Both the position numbers and the translations under genes were made by a program. A stretch of DNA of 64,000 nucleotides from DTKD01 sp050948905 (lineage in GTDB: Bacteria > Armatimonadota > UBA5829), in assembly GCA_050948905.1 (NCBI GenBank), contig JBMNES010000001.1, positions 2,666,001 to 2,730,000 on the forward strand, in the 5' to 3' direction. A model generated the notes under the pieces. That model saw only the letters and a list, made by a program, of their open reading frames with translations. It had not been told where the DNA came from and did no database searches. The number at the start of each line of letters is the position of its first letter. Within the stretch, counting starts at the first letter, position 1. Positions 41,204 through 50,005 of this stretch are shown here, piece after piece.

Positions 41204-41211
41204 CTTAGAGC

Positions 41212-41243
41212 CTGTGCACCGGGACTGAGTTGCCGGTGCACAG
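41212..41243. terminator. Hairpin between convergent genes
   Basis: CTGTGCACCGG and CCGGTGCACAG, an 11-bp perfect stem with a 10-base loop. It is eight bases after the isomerase stop and near the stop of the minus-strand gene at 41255. Confidence 0.65.
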
Positions 41244-41254
41244 CTATTCACTAT

Positions 41255-42142
41255 TTACGGGCAGGCTGTCTTCAAGAATATATATTCGGCGTCGGCAAGG
41301 ATCTTACAGCAGGCGGGATTTTCCATAGTGTTTTGTATTCCCTGCATCGGAACGCAGTCGCCACAGTCTACCGTGAGACAGCAGTCCTCTACCATCAGGA
41401 TAAAATCATACAGATCGGCTATATATTGCGGGCTGTTTGCGTCGGGGTATGACTTTATCCGATCAAGCCGGCGTAGCAGGTCGTTGTAGATGTCCTTGCC
41501 AGTGATGAGCGGATATTTGCATTTGCCTACGGGTATTTGATAGAACATTTTAATCAAATTTTGCAGACTATCGAGATTGGTCTCCAGCCTCCATGTCCAT
41601 ACGTCCTGATGCGCGGTGGACGGCAGATTCGGGCCAGCAGGGCCGTCATCGTCCCACATTTTAGTTTTGTAACTAATGGTTAGCACCCATTCGGTGCCCG
41701 GCAAAGTGTACATCAGCGGCCACCAGCGTCGGATGTTGTCACTGCCCTGGCGGTAGTATAACGGCCCTTCAAGAGGTATTGAGCAGGTGTAACGTGGAGT
41801 TTTTTGCTGCAGGGCGACGTTGATTACTGTCCAGGTGTTGTCCGGTGGGCCTCCCGGATTTTTGCCTGCTGAGACGAAGTTCGACCAGCCGCGTGTTGGC
41901 TCCGTCCCCCCGGGGTCAATAGCGAGTATACCGGGGACTACTTCGACCACTTGCTGGGCAGGCTGGTTGGATAAGCCCTTAAAAACGGTATTACCAGCCC
42001 CGTCGCAAGTCTTTCCCGGATAGACGCTGTAGAGAATTATTGGGTCTTGGTAGATAGGGTAGCTGAGAATCCTGGCACCGAAGGCGGCCGAGCACGCAAT
42101 TAATAACCCCGATAATACAAAGACCAGAGTTTTGGTATTCAT
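41255..42142 (-). CDS. Probable lipoprotein, unknown function
   Basis: A 295-residue exported protein. The start MNTKTLVFVLSGLLIAC with a cysteine at residue 17 looks like a lipobox (LIAC), although an ordinary cleavage after FGA is also possible. The mature part has WNPEXG-like strands and a cluster of cysteines near the end (EDCCLTVDCGDCVP, ENPACCKILAD) that may form disulfides. No catalytic motif or known domain. ATG at 42142. Upstream is a promoter with TTGACA and CATACT at 17 bases. It is single and opposite to its neighbours. Confidence 0.6.
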   Translation of the reverse strand: MNTKTLVFVLSGLLIACSAAFGARILSYPIYQDPIILYSVYPGKTCDGAGNTVFKGLSNQPAQQVVEVVPGILAIDPGGTEPTRGWSNFVSAGKNPGGPPDNTWTVINVALQQKTPRYTCSIPLEGPLYYRQGSDNIRRWWPLMYTLPGTEWVLTISYKTKMWDDDGPAGPNLPSTAHQDVWTWRLETNLDSLQNLIKMFYQIPVGKCKYPLITGKDIYNDLLRRLDRIKSYPDANSPQYIADLYDFILMVEDCCLTVDCGDCVPMQGIQNTMENPACCKILADAEYIFLKTACP

Positions 42143-42193
42143 GGCACTTCACGTCTTATTGTTCGCAGTTCGTGTCTGACAATCTCTAGCGAC

Positions 42194-42222
42194 AGTATGC
42201 CTTATAGTTATCGCTCTGTCAA
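42194..42222 (-). promoter_or_regulatory. Promoter of the lipoprotein gene
   Basis: On the minus strand TTGACA (42222-42217), 17-base spacer, CATACT (42199-42194), about 50 bases before the ATG at 42142. Confidence 0.6.
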
Positions 42223-42352
42223 GTGCTGTTCTATAATCTTGCATATATTCTTAGGTAGTTAAGACTATATGATGGGGTTTATTGACATGATATTATTATA
42301 TTGCGCAGGTAATCCGCGCTCTGACGATTACACCAGCGCGGTGCTTCTCCTG

Positions 42353-42358
42353 TATAAT
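42353..42358 (+). promoter_or_regulatory. Candidate -10 box, leaderless gene
   Basis: TATAAT ends seven bases before the ATG at 42366, so transcription would start at or next to the start codon. No -35 box of good quality and no Shine-Dalgarno sequence. Confidence 0.4.
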
Positions 42359-42365
42359 AGATGGT

Positions 42366-43148
42366 ATGAACGATCAGGAAATGAAACGATTGCCCGCCAG
42401 CCTCAATCGGGCATTGAAGCAGGGTTTCAGGGGCGCATATGACTCTCTGGGTTACGTGATTGGCGCTTCATTCACGGTGTTTTTGGCATCTGCCGCTGTG
42501 TTTGCATTGATGCGATTTGCGTTGCAGTTGGCAAATGGCATATTCGGACTGTTGTTTTTTATCCCTGTTTTATTTGTGGGGTGGATTGGCGCTGTCGGCA
42601 TATTCTATTATGTGAAGAAGGTCATATTTCACGAAAACCCGTCTGCCTCTGATACGTTGACAGGCATAAGGTCTCTATTCTGGCCGGCGACAATGCTTTT
42701 TGTGGTGGATGTGATTGTCACTGCCGTGTTAACAGGCAACATCATCTTCTTTGCCTTAGCGTTTCGGGCTAATGGAGGGGTACTGATTGCGGCTTTAGGA
42801 ATAGTGTCGGCATACATAGGGCTGATGTGGCTTCTTTTGAGTATGTATCACCTGCCGGTGATGATGCTGCAGTCTGAGATGGAATCGGAGCCAACGCTGC
42901 GAAAAATTATATATAAATCGTTCCTGCTGGCGGCGGATAACCCCGCCTTTACAGTGGGGCTGTTTGTTGTTATAATCGCCTTCACGCTGCTGTGTTCGCT
43001 GCCTGCTATGTTGGGGGTGGCCCTGCTGCTTCCGGGAACGGTGGCGTTTCTGCTCATATATTCCCTGCGTGAATTGTATATAAAATACGGCATCATCGAA
43101 CCTGAGCCGGAGGTTATCGAGGATAAGCCGTGGACATTGGACGATTGA
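42366..43148 (+). CDS. Multi-helix membrane protein
   Basis: A 260-residue protein with about six hydrophobic segments (near residues 28-52, 58-80, 100-125, 130-155, 195-218 and 220-238) and a charged tail (EPEPEVIEDKPWTLDD). The layout resembles DUF624/YesL-type or DUF4013-type membrane proteins, but I see no decisive motif. The gene starts seven bases after TATAAT with no ribosome site. The PfkB kinase begins 14 bases after the stop, so they form an operon. Often such membrane proteins accompany sugar uptake or catabolism. Confidence 0.6.
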   Translation: MNDQEMKRLPASLNRALKQGFRGAYDSLGYVIGASFTVFLASAAVFALMRFALQLANGIFGLLFFIPVLFVGWIGAVGIFYYVKKVIFHENPSASDTLTGIRSLFWPATMLFVVDVIVTAVLTGNIIFFALAFRANGGVLIAALGIVSAYIGLMWLLLSMYHLPVMMLQSEMESEPTLRKIIYKSFLLAADNPAFTVGLFVVIIAFTLLCSLPAMLGVALLLPGTVAFLLIYSLRELYIKYGIIEPEPEVIEDKPWTLDD

Positions 43149-43161
43149 GAAGGGTTTTCGT

Positions 43162-44103
43162 ATGAATCAAGTAACTTGCCTTGGGATTTTGGTAGCTGAT
43201 GTAGTCGGTAAGCCGGTAGAGTGTATGCCGGATAGAGGAAAGCTGATGCTTGTCGACCGTATGGAACTACACGGCGGCGGATGTGCGAACAGCACGGGAA
43301 TCGGCTTATCGAGAATCGGTATCAAGACCGCTGTGATCGGCAAAGTCGGTAATGACGGGTTTGGCGACTTTATGATCGATAATTTGACCCGAAACGGAGT
43401 CGACTGCAAGGGGGTCGTCCGGGACAAAGAGGCTGCCACCTCGGCGACGATGGTGTTGGTGCATGAGGACGGCGAGCGCAGCTTTATTCATTATATAGGG
43501 GCGAACGGTACGCTTAAAGAGAGCGACATCGACTTTGACGTTGTCAAATCGAGCAAGGTGCTGCATATAGCCGGATCGTTTTTGCTGCCTGGTTTCGACG
43601 GCGAGCCTACTGCAAGGGTGCTGAAAAAGGCGAAGGAGATGGGAGTTATCACCTCTCTGGACACAGCGTGGGATTCGCGAGGCAACTGGATGAAGCTGTT
43701 GGAGCCTTGTTTGAAATATGTTGATTATGCTGTGCCGAGTATTGAGGAAGCACGGATGGTTACGGGTAAGAATGAACCGGCGGATGTGGCTGCAGCGCTG
43801 ATGGATAAGGGCGTAGGGACGGTTGCTCTGAAAATGGGCGACAAGGGATGTTACATTCGCAGTAAAGACACGGAGCTAAACATCCCAATATATAAGGTGG
43901 ATGCAGTCGACGCGCTTGGGGCCGGAGACGCATTTGCAGCCGGATTTCTTGCCGGTGTTGTGAACGGATGGGACCTTGAACGCACCGGTAAGTTTGCGAA
44001 CGCAACAGGAGCATTTTGCGTAACAGCATTAGGTGCGACTACGGGTATTAAAGACCAGAAGACGATTGAAGCATTCATCGAAGCGCAAGAGGCTAATCGA
44101 TAA
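43162..44103 (+). CDS. PfkB-family carbohydrate kinase
   Basis: A 313-residue ribokinase-fold enzyme that phosphorylates a sugar or nucleoside with ATP. Signature 1 region: GGGCANSTGIGLSRIGIKTA (residues ~33-52). Signature 2: VDAVDALGAGDAFAAGFLAG with the catalytic Asp and anion-hole GAGD; the usual DTxGAGD has Ala in place of Thr. VIGKVGNDGFGDFM is the second conserved strand. ATG at 43162 with AAGGG seven bases upstream. It follows the membrane protein and precedes a GNAT gene by 24 bases. The substrate is unknown; ribokinase/fructokinase-type sugars are typical. Confidence 0.9.
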   Translation: MNQVTCLGILVADVVGKPVECMPDRGKLMLVDRMELHGGGCANSTGIGLSRIGIKTAVIGKVGNDGFGDFMIDNLTRNGVDCKGVVRDKEAATSATMVLVHEDGERSFIHYIGANGTLKESDIDFDVVKSSKVLHIAGSFLLPGFDGEPTARVLKKAKEMGVITSLDTAWDSRGNWMKLLEPCLKYVDYAVPSIEEARMVTGKNEPADVAAALMDKGVGTVALKMGDKGCYIRSKDTELNIPIYKVDAVDALGAGDAFAAGFLAGVVNGWDLERTGKFANATGAFCVTALGATTGIKDQKTIEAFIEAQEANR

Positions 44104-44126
44104 TACAAAGGACAGGAAGCACTAAA

Positions 44127-44597
44127 TTGGCCGAAGTAACACTTAAAGACGTCGATAAGACTAATTGGGACGCTTGCTGCAACCTGAAACTAAGCACGAA
44201 ACAGGGTGGACTGGTGGCGCCGCATATGTACACGATTGCGGAATCGGAAGTCGAGCCTTCGTTCGTGCCGTTGGCGATTTATGCCGGGGATACTGTGGTC
44301 GGGTTCGCTATGTATGGCCTGGACCCGGACGATGGCAAGTATTGGATATATCGACTGATGATTGATGTAGATCACCAGGGTAAGGGCTACGGCAAGGCTG
44401 CTCTAAAGGAACTGATTAAGATGATAAGCAAGCTGCCGGACAGCGATGAGATTTTTGCCGGATACAAGCCGTGGAATAACGTTGCATCGGGACTGTTTGG
44501 CGAACTCGGCTTCGAGCGGACCGGGGAGATGCTCTCAGGGGAGTTCATCACCCGGCTGGATGTGAAGAAATATCTGGAAGCGCTGGAAACGAACTGA
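44127..44597 (+). CDS. GNAT-family N-acetyltransferase (spermidine acetyltransferase-like)
   Basis: A 156-residue acetyl-CoA-dependent enzyme. The acetyl-CoA loop is QGKGYGKAALKELI, preceded by the strand YWIYRLMIDVDH, and the end NNVASGLFGELGFERTGE is the common GNAT beta-6/7 region. The closest overall look is to SpeG/BltD polyamine acetylases and relatives, but the substrate is not determined. The start is TTG at 44127, with AGGA nine bases upstream. It ends 19 bases before a strong terminator that separates this operon from alaS. Confidence 0.85.
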   Translation: MAEVTLKDVDKTNWDACCNLKLSTKQGGLVAPHMYTIAESEVEPSFVPLAIYAGDTVVGFAMYGLDPDDGKYWIYRLMIDVDHQGKGYGKAALKELIKMISKLPDSDEIFAGYKPWNNVASGLFGELGFERTGEMLSGEFITRLDVKKYLEALETN

Positions 44598-44615
44598 ACA
44601 GATTCAATAGTGAGG

Positions 44616-44655
44616 AGTGCGGCGATTCGGATAAGTGAGTTGCCGCACTTTTTTT
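44616..44655 (+). terminator. Intrinsic terminator
   Basis: AGTGCGGC, an 18-base loop, GCCGCACT then seven T: a stem of eight pairs with a clear T-tract, 19 bases after the GNAT stop codon. Confidence 0.85.
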
Positions 44656-44777
44656 GCGTCTGGCTCAATATAACGAGTTCGTAAAGGCTGCCGCCCCACT
44701 CTTTTATCTGCTTCGGGCTGTATGATACAATATGTGGACTAACGGACAAACAAACCTCAGGACTGATAGGATAACTA

Positions 44778-47432
44778 ATGCTCACTAGCAAAGACCTCAG
44801 AACGAAATATCTTGAATTTTTCCAAAGCAAAGGTCATTTGATTTACCCAAGCGATTCTCTGGTGCCAGATGACCCGAGTTTGCTATATACCTCGGCGGGG
44901 ATGGTGCAGTTTAAGCCGTATTTTCTAGGCGAGAGGGTGCCGCCTAGAACGCGCATAACTACTTCGCAGAAATGTATGCGCACCGATGACATTGAAGAAG
45001 TTGGTGACGCTGTGCACCATACTTTCTTCGAAATGCTCGGCAACTTCAGCTTCGGAGATTATTTTAAGCGCGAGGCCATTACGTGGGCGTGGGAGTTTTT
45101 GACAGAGGTGCTAAAGATCAACCCTGAACATCTCTGGACCAGCATCTATCTCGATGACGACGAAGCCTACGATATATGGGTCAACGAAGTTAAGTTTCCG
45201 CCAGAGCGCGTTGTGAGGCTTGGCGAGGATAAGAACTATTGGCCGGCTAATGCGCCTTCTCAGGGGCCAAATGGGGTCTGCGGGCCGTGTAATGAGATAT
45301 TTTTAGACGTCAACCCGGAAGCGGGAATGCCGGAGGACGCTGCGTGGTCGATTGCCCACGACAGCAACAGGTTCGTGGAGATATGGAACCTGGTCTTTAC
45401 GCAGTTCGATCGGCAGGAGGACGGCACACTGCTGCCTCTGCCGAATAAGAATATCGACACTGGTATGGGCCTGGAACGCACGGTCGCTGTTTTGCAGGGC
45501 ACGCCTACCAATTATGAAACCGATCTGTTTATGCCTATTATCCGGCGCATTGAGGAGTTGTCCAGCGTAAAATACGGCGCTGGGGAGAAATCTGACAGGG
45601 CGATTCGTGTGATAGCGGATCACTTGCGATCGGCGGTGTTTGTGATCGGTGATGGCGTGATGCCCTCCAATATAGGGCGTGGCTATGTGCTGCGGAGGTT
45701 GATCAGAAACTCGGTCGTCAAGGCCAGGGATATCAATATCCAGAAACCGTTTCTGGCCTCGCTGGTGTCGATAGTTGTGGAATTGATGGGAGAAATTTAT
45801 CCGGACATTGCCGATCGACAGGGTTATATAGAAAAGGTGATCTCAAGCGAGGAAGAGAAGTTCCGCGCAACGCTGCACGCCGGTATGCAGAGGCTTGAGG
45901 ACCTGATCGCCGTTGCTGAAGGCTCTGCAGATAAAACGCTGGATGGCGGCAGTGTGTTCACGCTTTACGACACTTATGGGTTTCCTTTAGAAATTACGCG
46001 GGATATCGCGGCCGCTCACTCGGTGGGCGTCGATATGGACGGGTTCAATGCGGCGATGGAGGAACAGCGCAGGCGGGCGAAGGAAGCCAGTGACTTTGGT
46101 TCTGTGATGTCTGCTGGCGGTGCGACGGCGCTGGTGGAGTTGGAGAAAAACCTGGATGCGACCGTCTTTGTCGGTTATGACTCTGTAGCGGCTGAGGCGA
46201 CAGTTCTTGCGATTATTCGTGATGGCGAGTTGGTGTCGAGCGCGACAGAGGGTGATAAGGTGGAAGTTGTGCTCGATCGGACGCCGTTTTATGCAGAGAC
46301 GGGCGGGCAGTTCGGCGACACCGGGGAGTTGAGCTGTGACAATTGCTCTGTACTCATAACCGACACGCAAAAGGCCTCGTATTTTTCGATGCATATTGGG
46401 GAGATTAAATCCGGCTCAATCAATGTCGGGGATACAGTGGAGGCGAAGATAAACTGCGATCGCAGACTGGCTATCGCAAGGAATCATACGGCGACACATC
46501 TGCTGCACACGGCACTTCATAAGGTGCTGGGGGAGCACGCGCTTCAGAAGGGTTCGGTGGTGGACCCAGACCGGCTGCGGTTTGACTTCTCCCATTTCCA
46601 GGCTGTTACTCCACAAGAACTTCGGGCGATAGAGGACGAAGTGAACCGTATGATCCTCAGCGATTTGTCGGCGTCTACCGTCGAGACGACGCCGGCTGAG
46701 GCGAGACAGATGGGAGCGACAGCCCTTTTTGGGGAGAAATACGGGGATGTGGTGCGCGTGGTTCGGATGGGTGAGGATTCCATCGAGCTTTGCGGTGGAA
46801 CGCATCTGAATCACACATCTCAGGTCGGGCTGTTTAAGCTGATTAGTGAATCGAGTGTCGGCGCCGGGGTTAGAAGAATTGAGGCTGTAACGGGACAGGC
46901 CGCGCTTGATGTAGTGCACAACCTTGAGGATCAACTTCACCAAACCGCTGCCGTTTTGGGCGCACCAGCCGCAGAGGTGGTTCAAGCGGCTGAAAAGGTC
47001 TCGGTGAGCGCAAAAGAGGCGCAAAAGGAGATAGACAGGCTCAAATCTAAGAGCGCAGCAGCGCAGTGTGTTGACCTGGCCGAGCACGCTCAGGAAGCCG
47101 GAGGGGTCAAATTCGTGACGGCTGCTATGCCGACCGCAGATGTCCCGACGCTGCAGAAACTGGCCGACAGCGTGATAGAAAAGTTGCAATCGGGGATAGT
47201 CGTGCTGGCAGGGGTTGCAGACGGCAAGATATTGTTTGTGAGCAAAGTGACTCCTGAACTGGTATCTCGCGGCTTTTCTGCGGGCAATATTTTGCGTGAG
47301 ACGGCCAAAGTGGCGGGCGGAGGCGGCGGAGGCAAACCGGAATTTGCCCAGGCAGGAGGCAAAGATGTTTCCAAGGTTGACGAGGCTCTGGCGAAAGCTT
47401 CCGAGCTGATTCGATCGCAAGCGGGGGAATAG
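44778..47432 (+). CDS. alaS: Alanyl-tRNA synthetase
   Basis: An 884-residue enzyme charging tRNA-Ala. Catalytic core (1-~440): LTSKDLRTKYLEFFQSKGH and HHTFFEMLGNFSFGDYFKREA. The middle editing domain has HTATHLLHTALHKVLG (the zinc/editing histidines) and ELCGGTHLNHTSQVG. The C-Ala domain with GGGGGGKPEFAQAGG ends the protein. Length is normal (870-890). A candidate -10 (TACAAT) lies at 44726-44731, with no clear -35. No T-box is visible in the 180-base leader. The 34 bases to the next gene suggest co-transcription downstream. Confidence 0.97.
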   Translation: MLTSKDLRTKYLEFFQSKGHLIYPSDSLVPDDPSLLYTSAGMVQFKPYFLGERVPPRTRITTSQKCMRTDDIEEVGDAVHHTFFEMLGNFSFGDYFKREAITWAWEFLTEVLKINPEHLWTSIYLDDDEAYDIWVNEVKFPPERVVRLGEDKNYWPANAPSQGPNGVCGPCNEIFLDVNPEAGMPEDAAWSIAHDSNRFVEIWNLVFTQFDRQEDGTLLPLPNKNIDTGMGLERTVAVLQGTPTNYETDLFMPIIRRIEELSSVKYGAGEKSDRAIRVIADHLRSAVFVIGDGVMPSNIGRGYVLRRLIRNSVVKARDINIQKPFLASLVSIVVELMGEIYPDIADRQGYIEKVISSEEEKFRATLHAGMQRLEDLIAVAEGSADKTLDGGSVFTLYDTYGFPLEITRDIAAAHSVGVDMDGFNAAMEEQRRRAKEASDFGSVMSAGGATALVELEKNLDATVFVGYDSVAAEATVLAIIRDGELVSSATEGDKVEVVLDRTPFYAETGGQFGDTGELSCDNCSVLITDTQKASYFSMHIGEIKSGSINVGDTVEAKINCDRRLAIARNHTATHLLHTALHKVLGEHALQKGSVVDPDRLRFDFSHFQAVTPQELRAIEDEVNRMILSDLSASTVETTPAEARQMGATALFGEKYGDVVRVVRMGEDSIELCGGTHLNHTSQVGLFKLISESSVGAGVRRIEAVTGQAALDVVHNLEDQLHQTAAVLGAPAAEVVQAAEKVSVSAKEAQKEIDRLKSKSAAAQCVDLAEHAQEAGGVKFVTAAMPTADVPTLQKLADSVIEKLQSGIVVLAGVADGKILFVSKVTPELVSRGFSAGNILRETAKVAGGGGGGKPEFAQAGGKDVSKVDEALAKASELIRSQAGE

Positions 47433-47466
47433 TAACCTGTTTACGCAGAGTATTCGGCAACAGGCG

Positions 47467-49608
47467 GTGAAGGGAGTGCTGGTCTCTTTAATGCTGGCGC
47501 TCTTGCTGATCGGCGCTTGTGAGGCCGAATCCCCCACCCCTTTGCGCAATTCTCAAAGCGTGATTATTGTGGTGGCGAACCGGCTTGTTCTATCGGACAT
47601 GGCTGACCTGTCGCTGCCTGCTATCTGTAAGATATTCCGCAGCGGGGCCATCGGGCTAATCAGCCCCAACTGTGTCGGCGCAAAGACCGAAGCCTCGGTT
47701 ATAATGACCGCTAACGCTGGCGCACCGACCAAAGGCGGCATATATATTCGTGAGTTCTACAATATCTACGAATCCCTGGCCAATGGTGAGAATGCCGGCG
47801 ACGCATATTTGGCAAGAACAGGCCGGCGGGTTAAAGGGGATTCGGCGGTATTTCTTGGATTGGCTCCGGCTCTGCGTGAGGCTGCCAAGGCCACCTATCT
47901 TCCCGGCGGATTTGGAGCACTCGGCGATGCCCTGCATCAATCGGGATACAAAACCTGTGTTGATGGCAGCGCGGACACGGATGGCAGCCTTGACCGCGCC
48001 GCAGCCGCTCTCTTAGTGGACTCCCGCGGCATAGTAGACTCCGGCGCATTTTCACTTGAACCGTCTGCCAGCGACTTTGAAATACCCAAAATTAATGGCC
48101 GGTCGGTGCAGGTGGTTTATTTCGGGGAATCGACCAGGCTGGACGAATTGAAGATGACGATGACCGATAAGGCATTCGCGTCGCACAAGGCTGGGTCGAT
48201 GCGCAGTCTGGATCGTCTGTTGAATAAGCTGATTACAAATCATCCCGATGCTACAATAGTCTTTGTCTCATTTTCGCCTCCGATAAGCCCAAGCTGGGAT
48301 CAACTGACCCCTGTAGCCATCTACCCGTCTCCGCGACCAGGGCTGTTGGTCTCCAAGGCCACTCGCACGGCAGGGGTAATCGCGGCATCTGATTTTGCCC
48401 CCACTTTGCTGGATATCCTGAAATTGCCTGCTTCTTCCGGAATGCTCGGTCGCCCGGCTGAGGTCATCGCAGAGCCTGATGCGTTGCAGATATTGGAGTC
48501 TGTGGAAACGCGAACGACTACAAATAAGCAGCTTTTATTACCCATGGGAGTCGTGTTGGCCATAATTGGCGCACTATCCATGACGGCTGCAGCCTGTGTG
48601 ACCGCGTTTTCTTTGAAGCCGCCAAAAAGAGTCAGGAAATTGATATTGGTGGGGCTTGTGACGGCAGCGAGCGCGGCTTGTGCGCTGTTGCTGGCTGCAT
48701 CCGCTCCTCCTGGCGCGTTGGGACAATGGCTTGCGGCGCTTTTCTATCTTGTTTTATTGATTCTGGCGGCGTCGGTTATCGCCAGGCTATTTTCTGCTAG
48801 TGGAGTTCGCGCTTTGCCAATCGTTGCTGCTTATGCCATCACTGCGTTAACAATAATAGTGGACGCCGTAACAGGCGGAAACTTGTGCAAATTCAGCGGA
48901 TTAAGCTCATTTCATATAACGGGAATGCGCTTCCATGGGATAGGCAACGAATACGCTGGCGTATTGATCCCGACCGCTGCGCTGGCCGTGATGTTTGCTA
49001 CCAAAAGCCGGTGGATGATGTGTGCTGCGGGAGTTATCACTATTTTTACGCTGGGACTGGGCAGCCTGGGAGCGAATTATGGCGGGACGGCGGCTGCGGT
49101 GGTGACATTTGTGCTCCTGATGTATGCAATCAATTATGGAAGATTCGGGGCTAGACACGTTGCGATTGCCTTTGTGGTCGGAATCATCGCAGTCCCTCTA
49201 TTCGCGGCTTTGGACTGGATACTCTCCGGCGGAGGTGGATCACATGCGGCACAGGCCACGGGTTTTGTAGAAAGATTCGGTGGCAGTTATATAATATCGA
49301 TCGCTTTAAGAAAGATTCTTTTTAACCTGAAGACGACCTTTTCTGTAAAAGGAATTTCTGTGCTGGCGGCGTTCGCGCCATTTTTGACGCTGTGGTTCTG
49401 GGGGGTGCGAGGTAAGCTTGCGCAGATGTTGAAACAAACACCGAGAGTGATGGCAGGGACTAAGGCGATTTTAGTTGGCTCGGTGGCCGCGTTTTTGTTT
49501 AATGACTCAGGGATCGTATTCGCTATGGCGATGATAGCCATAACGGTAATTATACTGTTATACTCGTTGGTGGAAGAGGCCGAGGATGCCGCGAATAGTT
49601 GCGCTTGA
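47467..49608 (+). CDS. Membrane protein with alkaline-phosphatase-fold extracytoplasmic domain
   Basis: A 713-residue protein. The N-terminus has a signal-type segment (LMLALLLIGAC) that could also be a lipobox. Residues ~25-345 look like an alkaline phosphatase or sulfatase-type domain (ICKIFRSGAIGLISPNCVG, then ATIVFVSFSPPISPSW and DFAPTLLDILKL), with the metal residues not obvious. From ~355 onward there are about ten hydrophobic helices. The start is uncertain: GTG at 47467, GTG at 47476 or ATG at 47491. It overlaps ruvX by 23 bases. Its place between alaS and ruvX is shared in other bacteria, but the function is not known. Confidence 0.7.
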   Translation: MKGVLVSLMLALLLIGACEAESPTPLRNSQSVIIVVANRLVLSDMADLSLPAICKIFRSGAIGLISPNCVGAKTEASVIMTANAGAPTKGGIYIREFYNIYESLANGENAGDAYLARTGRRVKGDSAVFLGLAPALREAAKATYLPGGFGALGDALHQSGYKTCVDGSADTDGSLDRAAAALLVDSRGIVDSGAFSLEPSASDFEIPKINGRSVQVVYFGESTRLDELKMTMTDKAFASHKAGSMRSLDRLLNKLITNHPDATIVFVSFSPPISPSWDQLTPVAIYPSPRPGLLVSKATRTAGVIAASDFAPTLLDILKLPASSGMLGRPAEVIAEPDALQILESVETRTTTNKQLLLPMGVVLAIIGALSMTAAACVTAFSLKPPKRVRKLILVGLVTAASAACALLLAASAPPGALGQWLAALFYLVLLILAASVIARLFSASGVRALPIVAAYAITALTIIVDAVTGGNLCKFSGLSSFHITGMRFHGIGNEYAGVLIPTAALAVMFATKSRWMMCAAGVITIFTLGLGSLGANYGGTAAAVVTFVLLMYAINYGRFGARHVAIAFVVGIIAVPLFAALDWILSGGGGSHAAQATGFVERFGGSYIISIALRKILFNLKTTFSVKGISVLAAFAPFLTLWFWGVRGKLAQMLKQTPRVMAGTKAILVGSVAAFLFNDSGIVFAMAMIAITVIILLYSLVEEAEDAANSCA

Positions 49609-50002
49609 CGTAGGGGACGCGAGGATTGGCGTGGCAGCTACCGACGAGCTTGGTTTGGCAGCCCACCCTATAAGCACCATCCACCGCTCCGTAAGCATTA
49701 AACGCGACTTGAGGGTTGTAGAGGAACTGCTGACGGAACTTGATGCGTCTAAGGTTGTAGTAGGGCTTCCATTGCTCGCATCTGGAGAAGAAGGCCCGCA
49801 GGCGGAGAAAGTGCGGGATTTCTATAACAGGCTCGCCCGACGATTAAAGATTCCTGCCGTTTTATTCGATGAAAGTTATAGCACCGTGGAGGCCGAAGAC
49901 CTGTTATTGCAGGCGGATGTATCTCGCGCAAAAAGACGCGAGGTGATCGATCAGATGGCGGCGGTGATCATACTAAACTCTTACATTGAATCTCTTGCAT
50001 AG
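49586..50002 (+). CDS. ruvX: Holliday-junction resolvase-like RuvX/YqgF
   Basis: A 138-residue RNase H-fold nuclease, linked to Holliday-junction resolution and 16S rRNA maturation. Motifs are VALDVGDARIGVAATDE with the first Asp, VVGLPL, and VLFDESYSTVEAEDLL; the C-terminal region has the final acidic residues and VIDQMAAVIILNSYI. Length is normal. The gene starts within the previous gene (23-base overlap) and precedes mltG by three bases, so it is translated as part of the same operon. Confidence 0.93.
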   Translation: MPRIVALDVGDARIGVAATDELGLAAHPISTIHRSVSIKRDLRVVEELLTELDASKVVVGLPLLASGEEGPQAEKVRDFYNRLARRLKIPAVLFDESYSTVEAEDLLLQADVSRAKRREVIDQMAAVIILNSYIESLA

Positions 50003-50005
50003 GTC

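Noticed and set aside
46416..47549. Long minus-strand ORF of 377 codons across alaS
   Set aside because: It is fully antisense to alaS, whose protein is unmistakable over its whole length; the antisense product has no recognisable motif.
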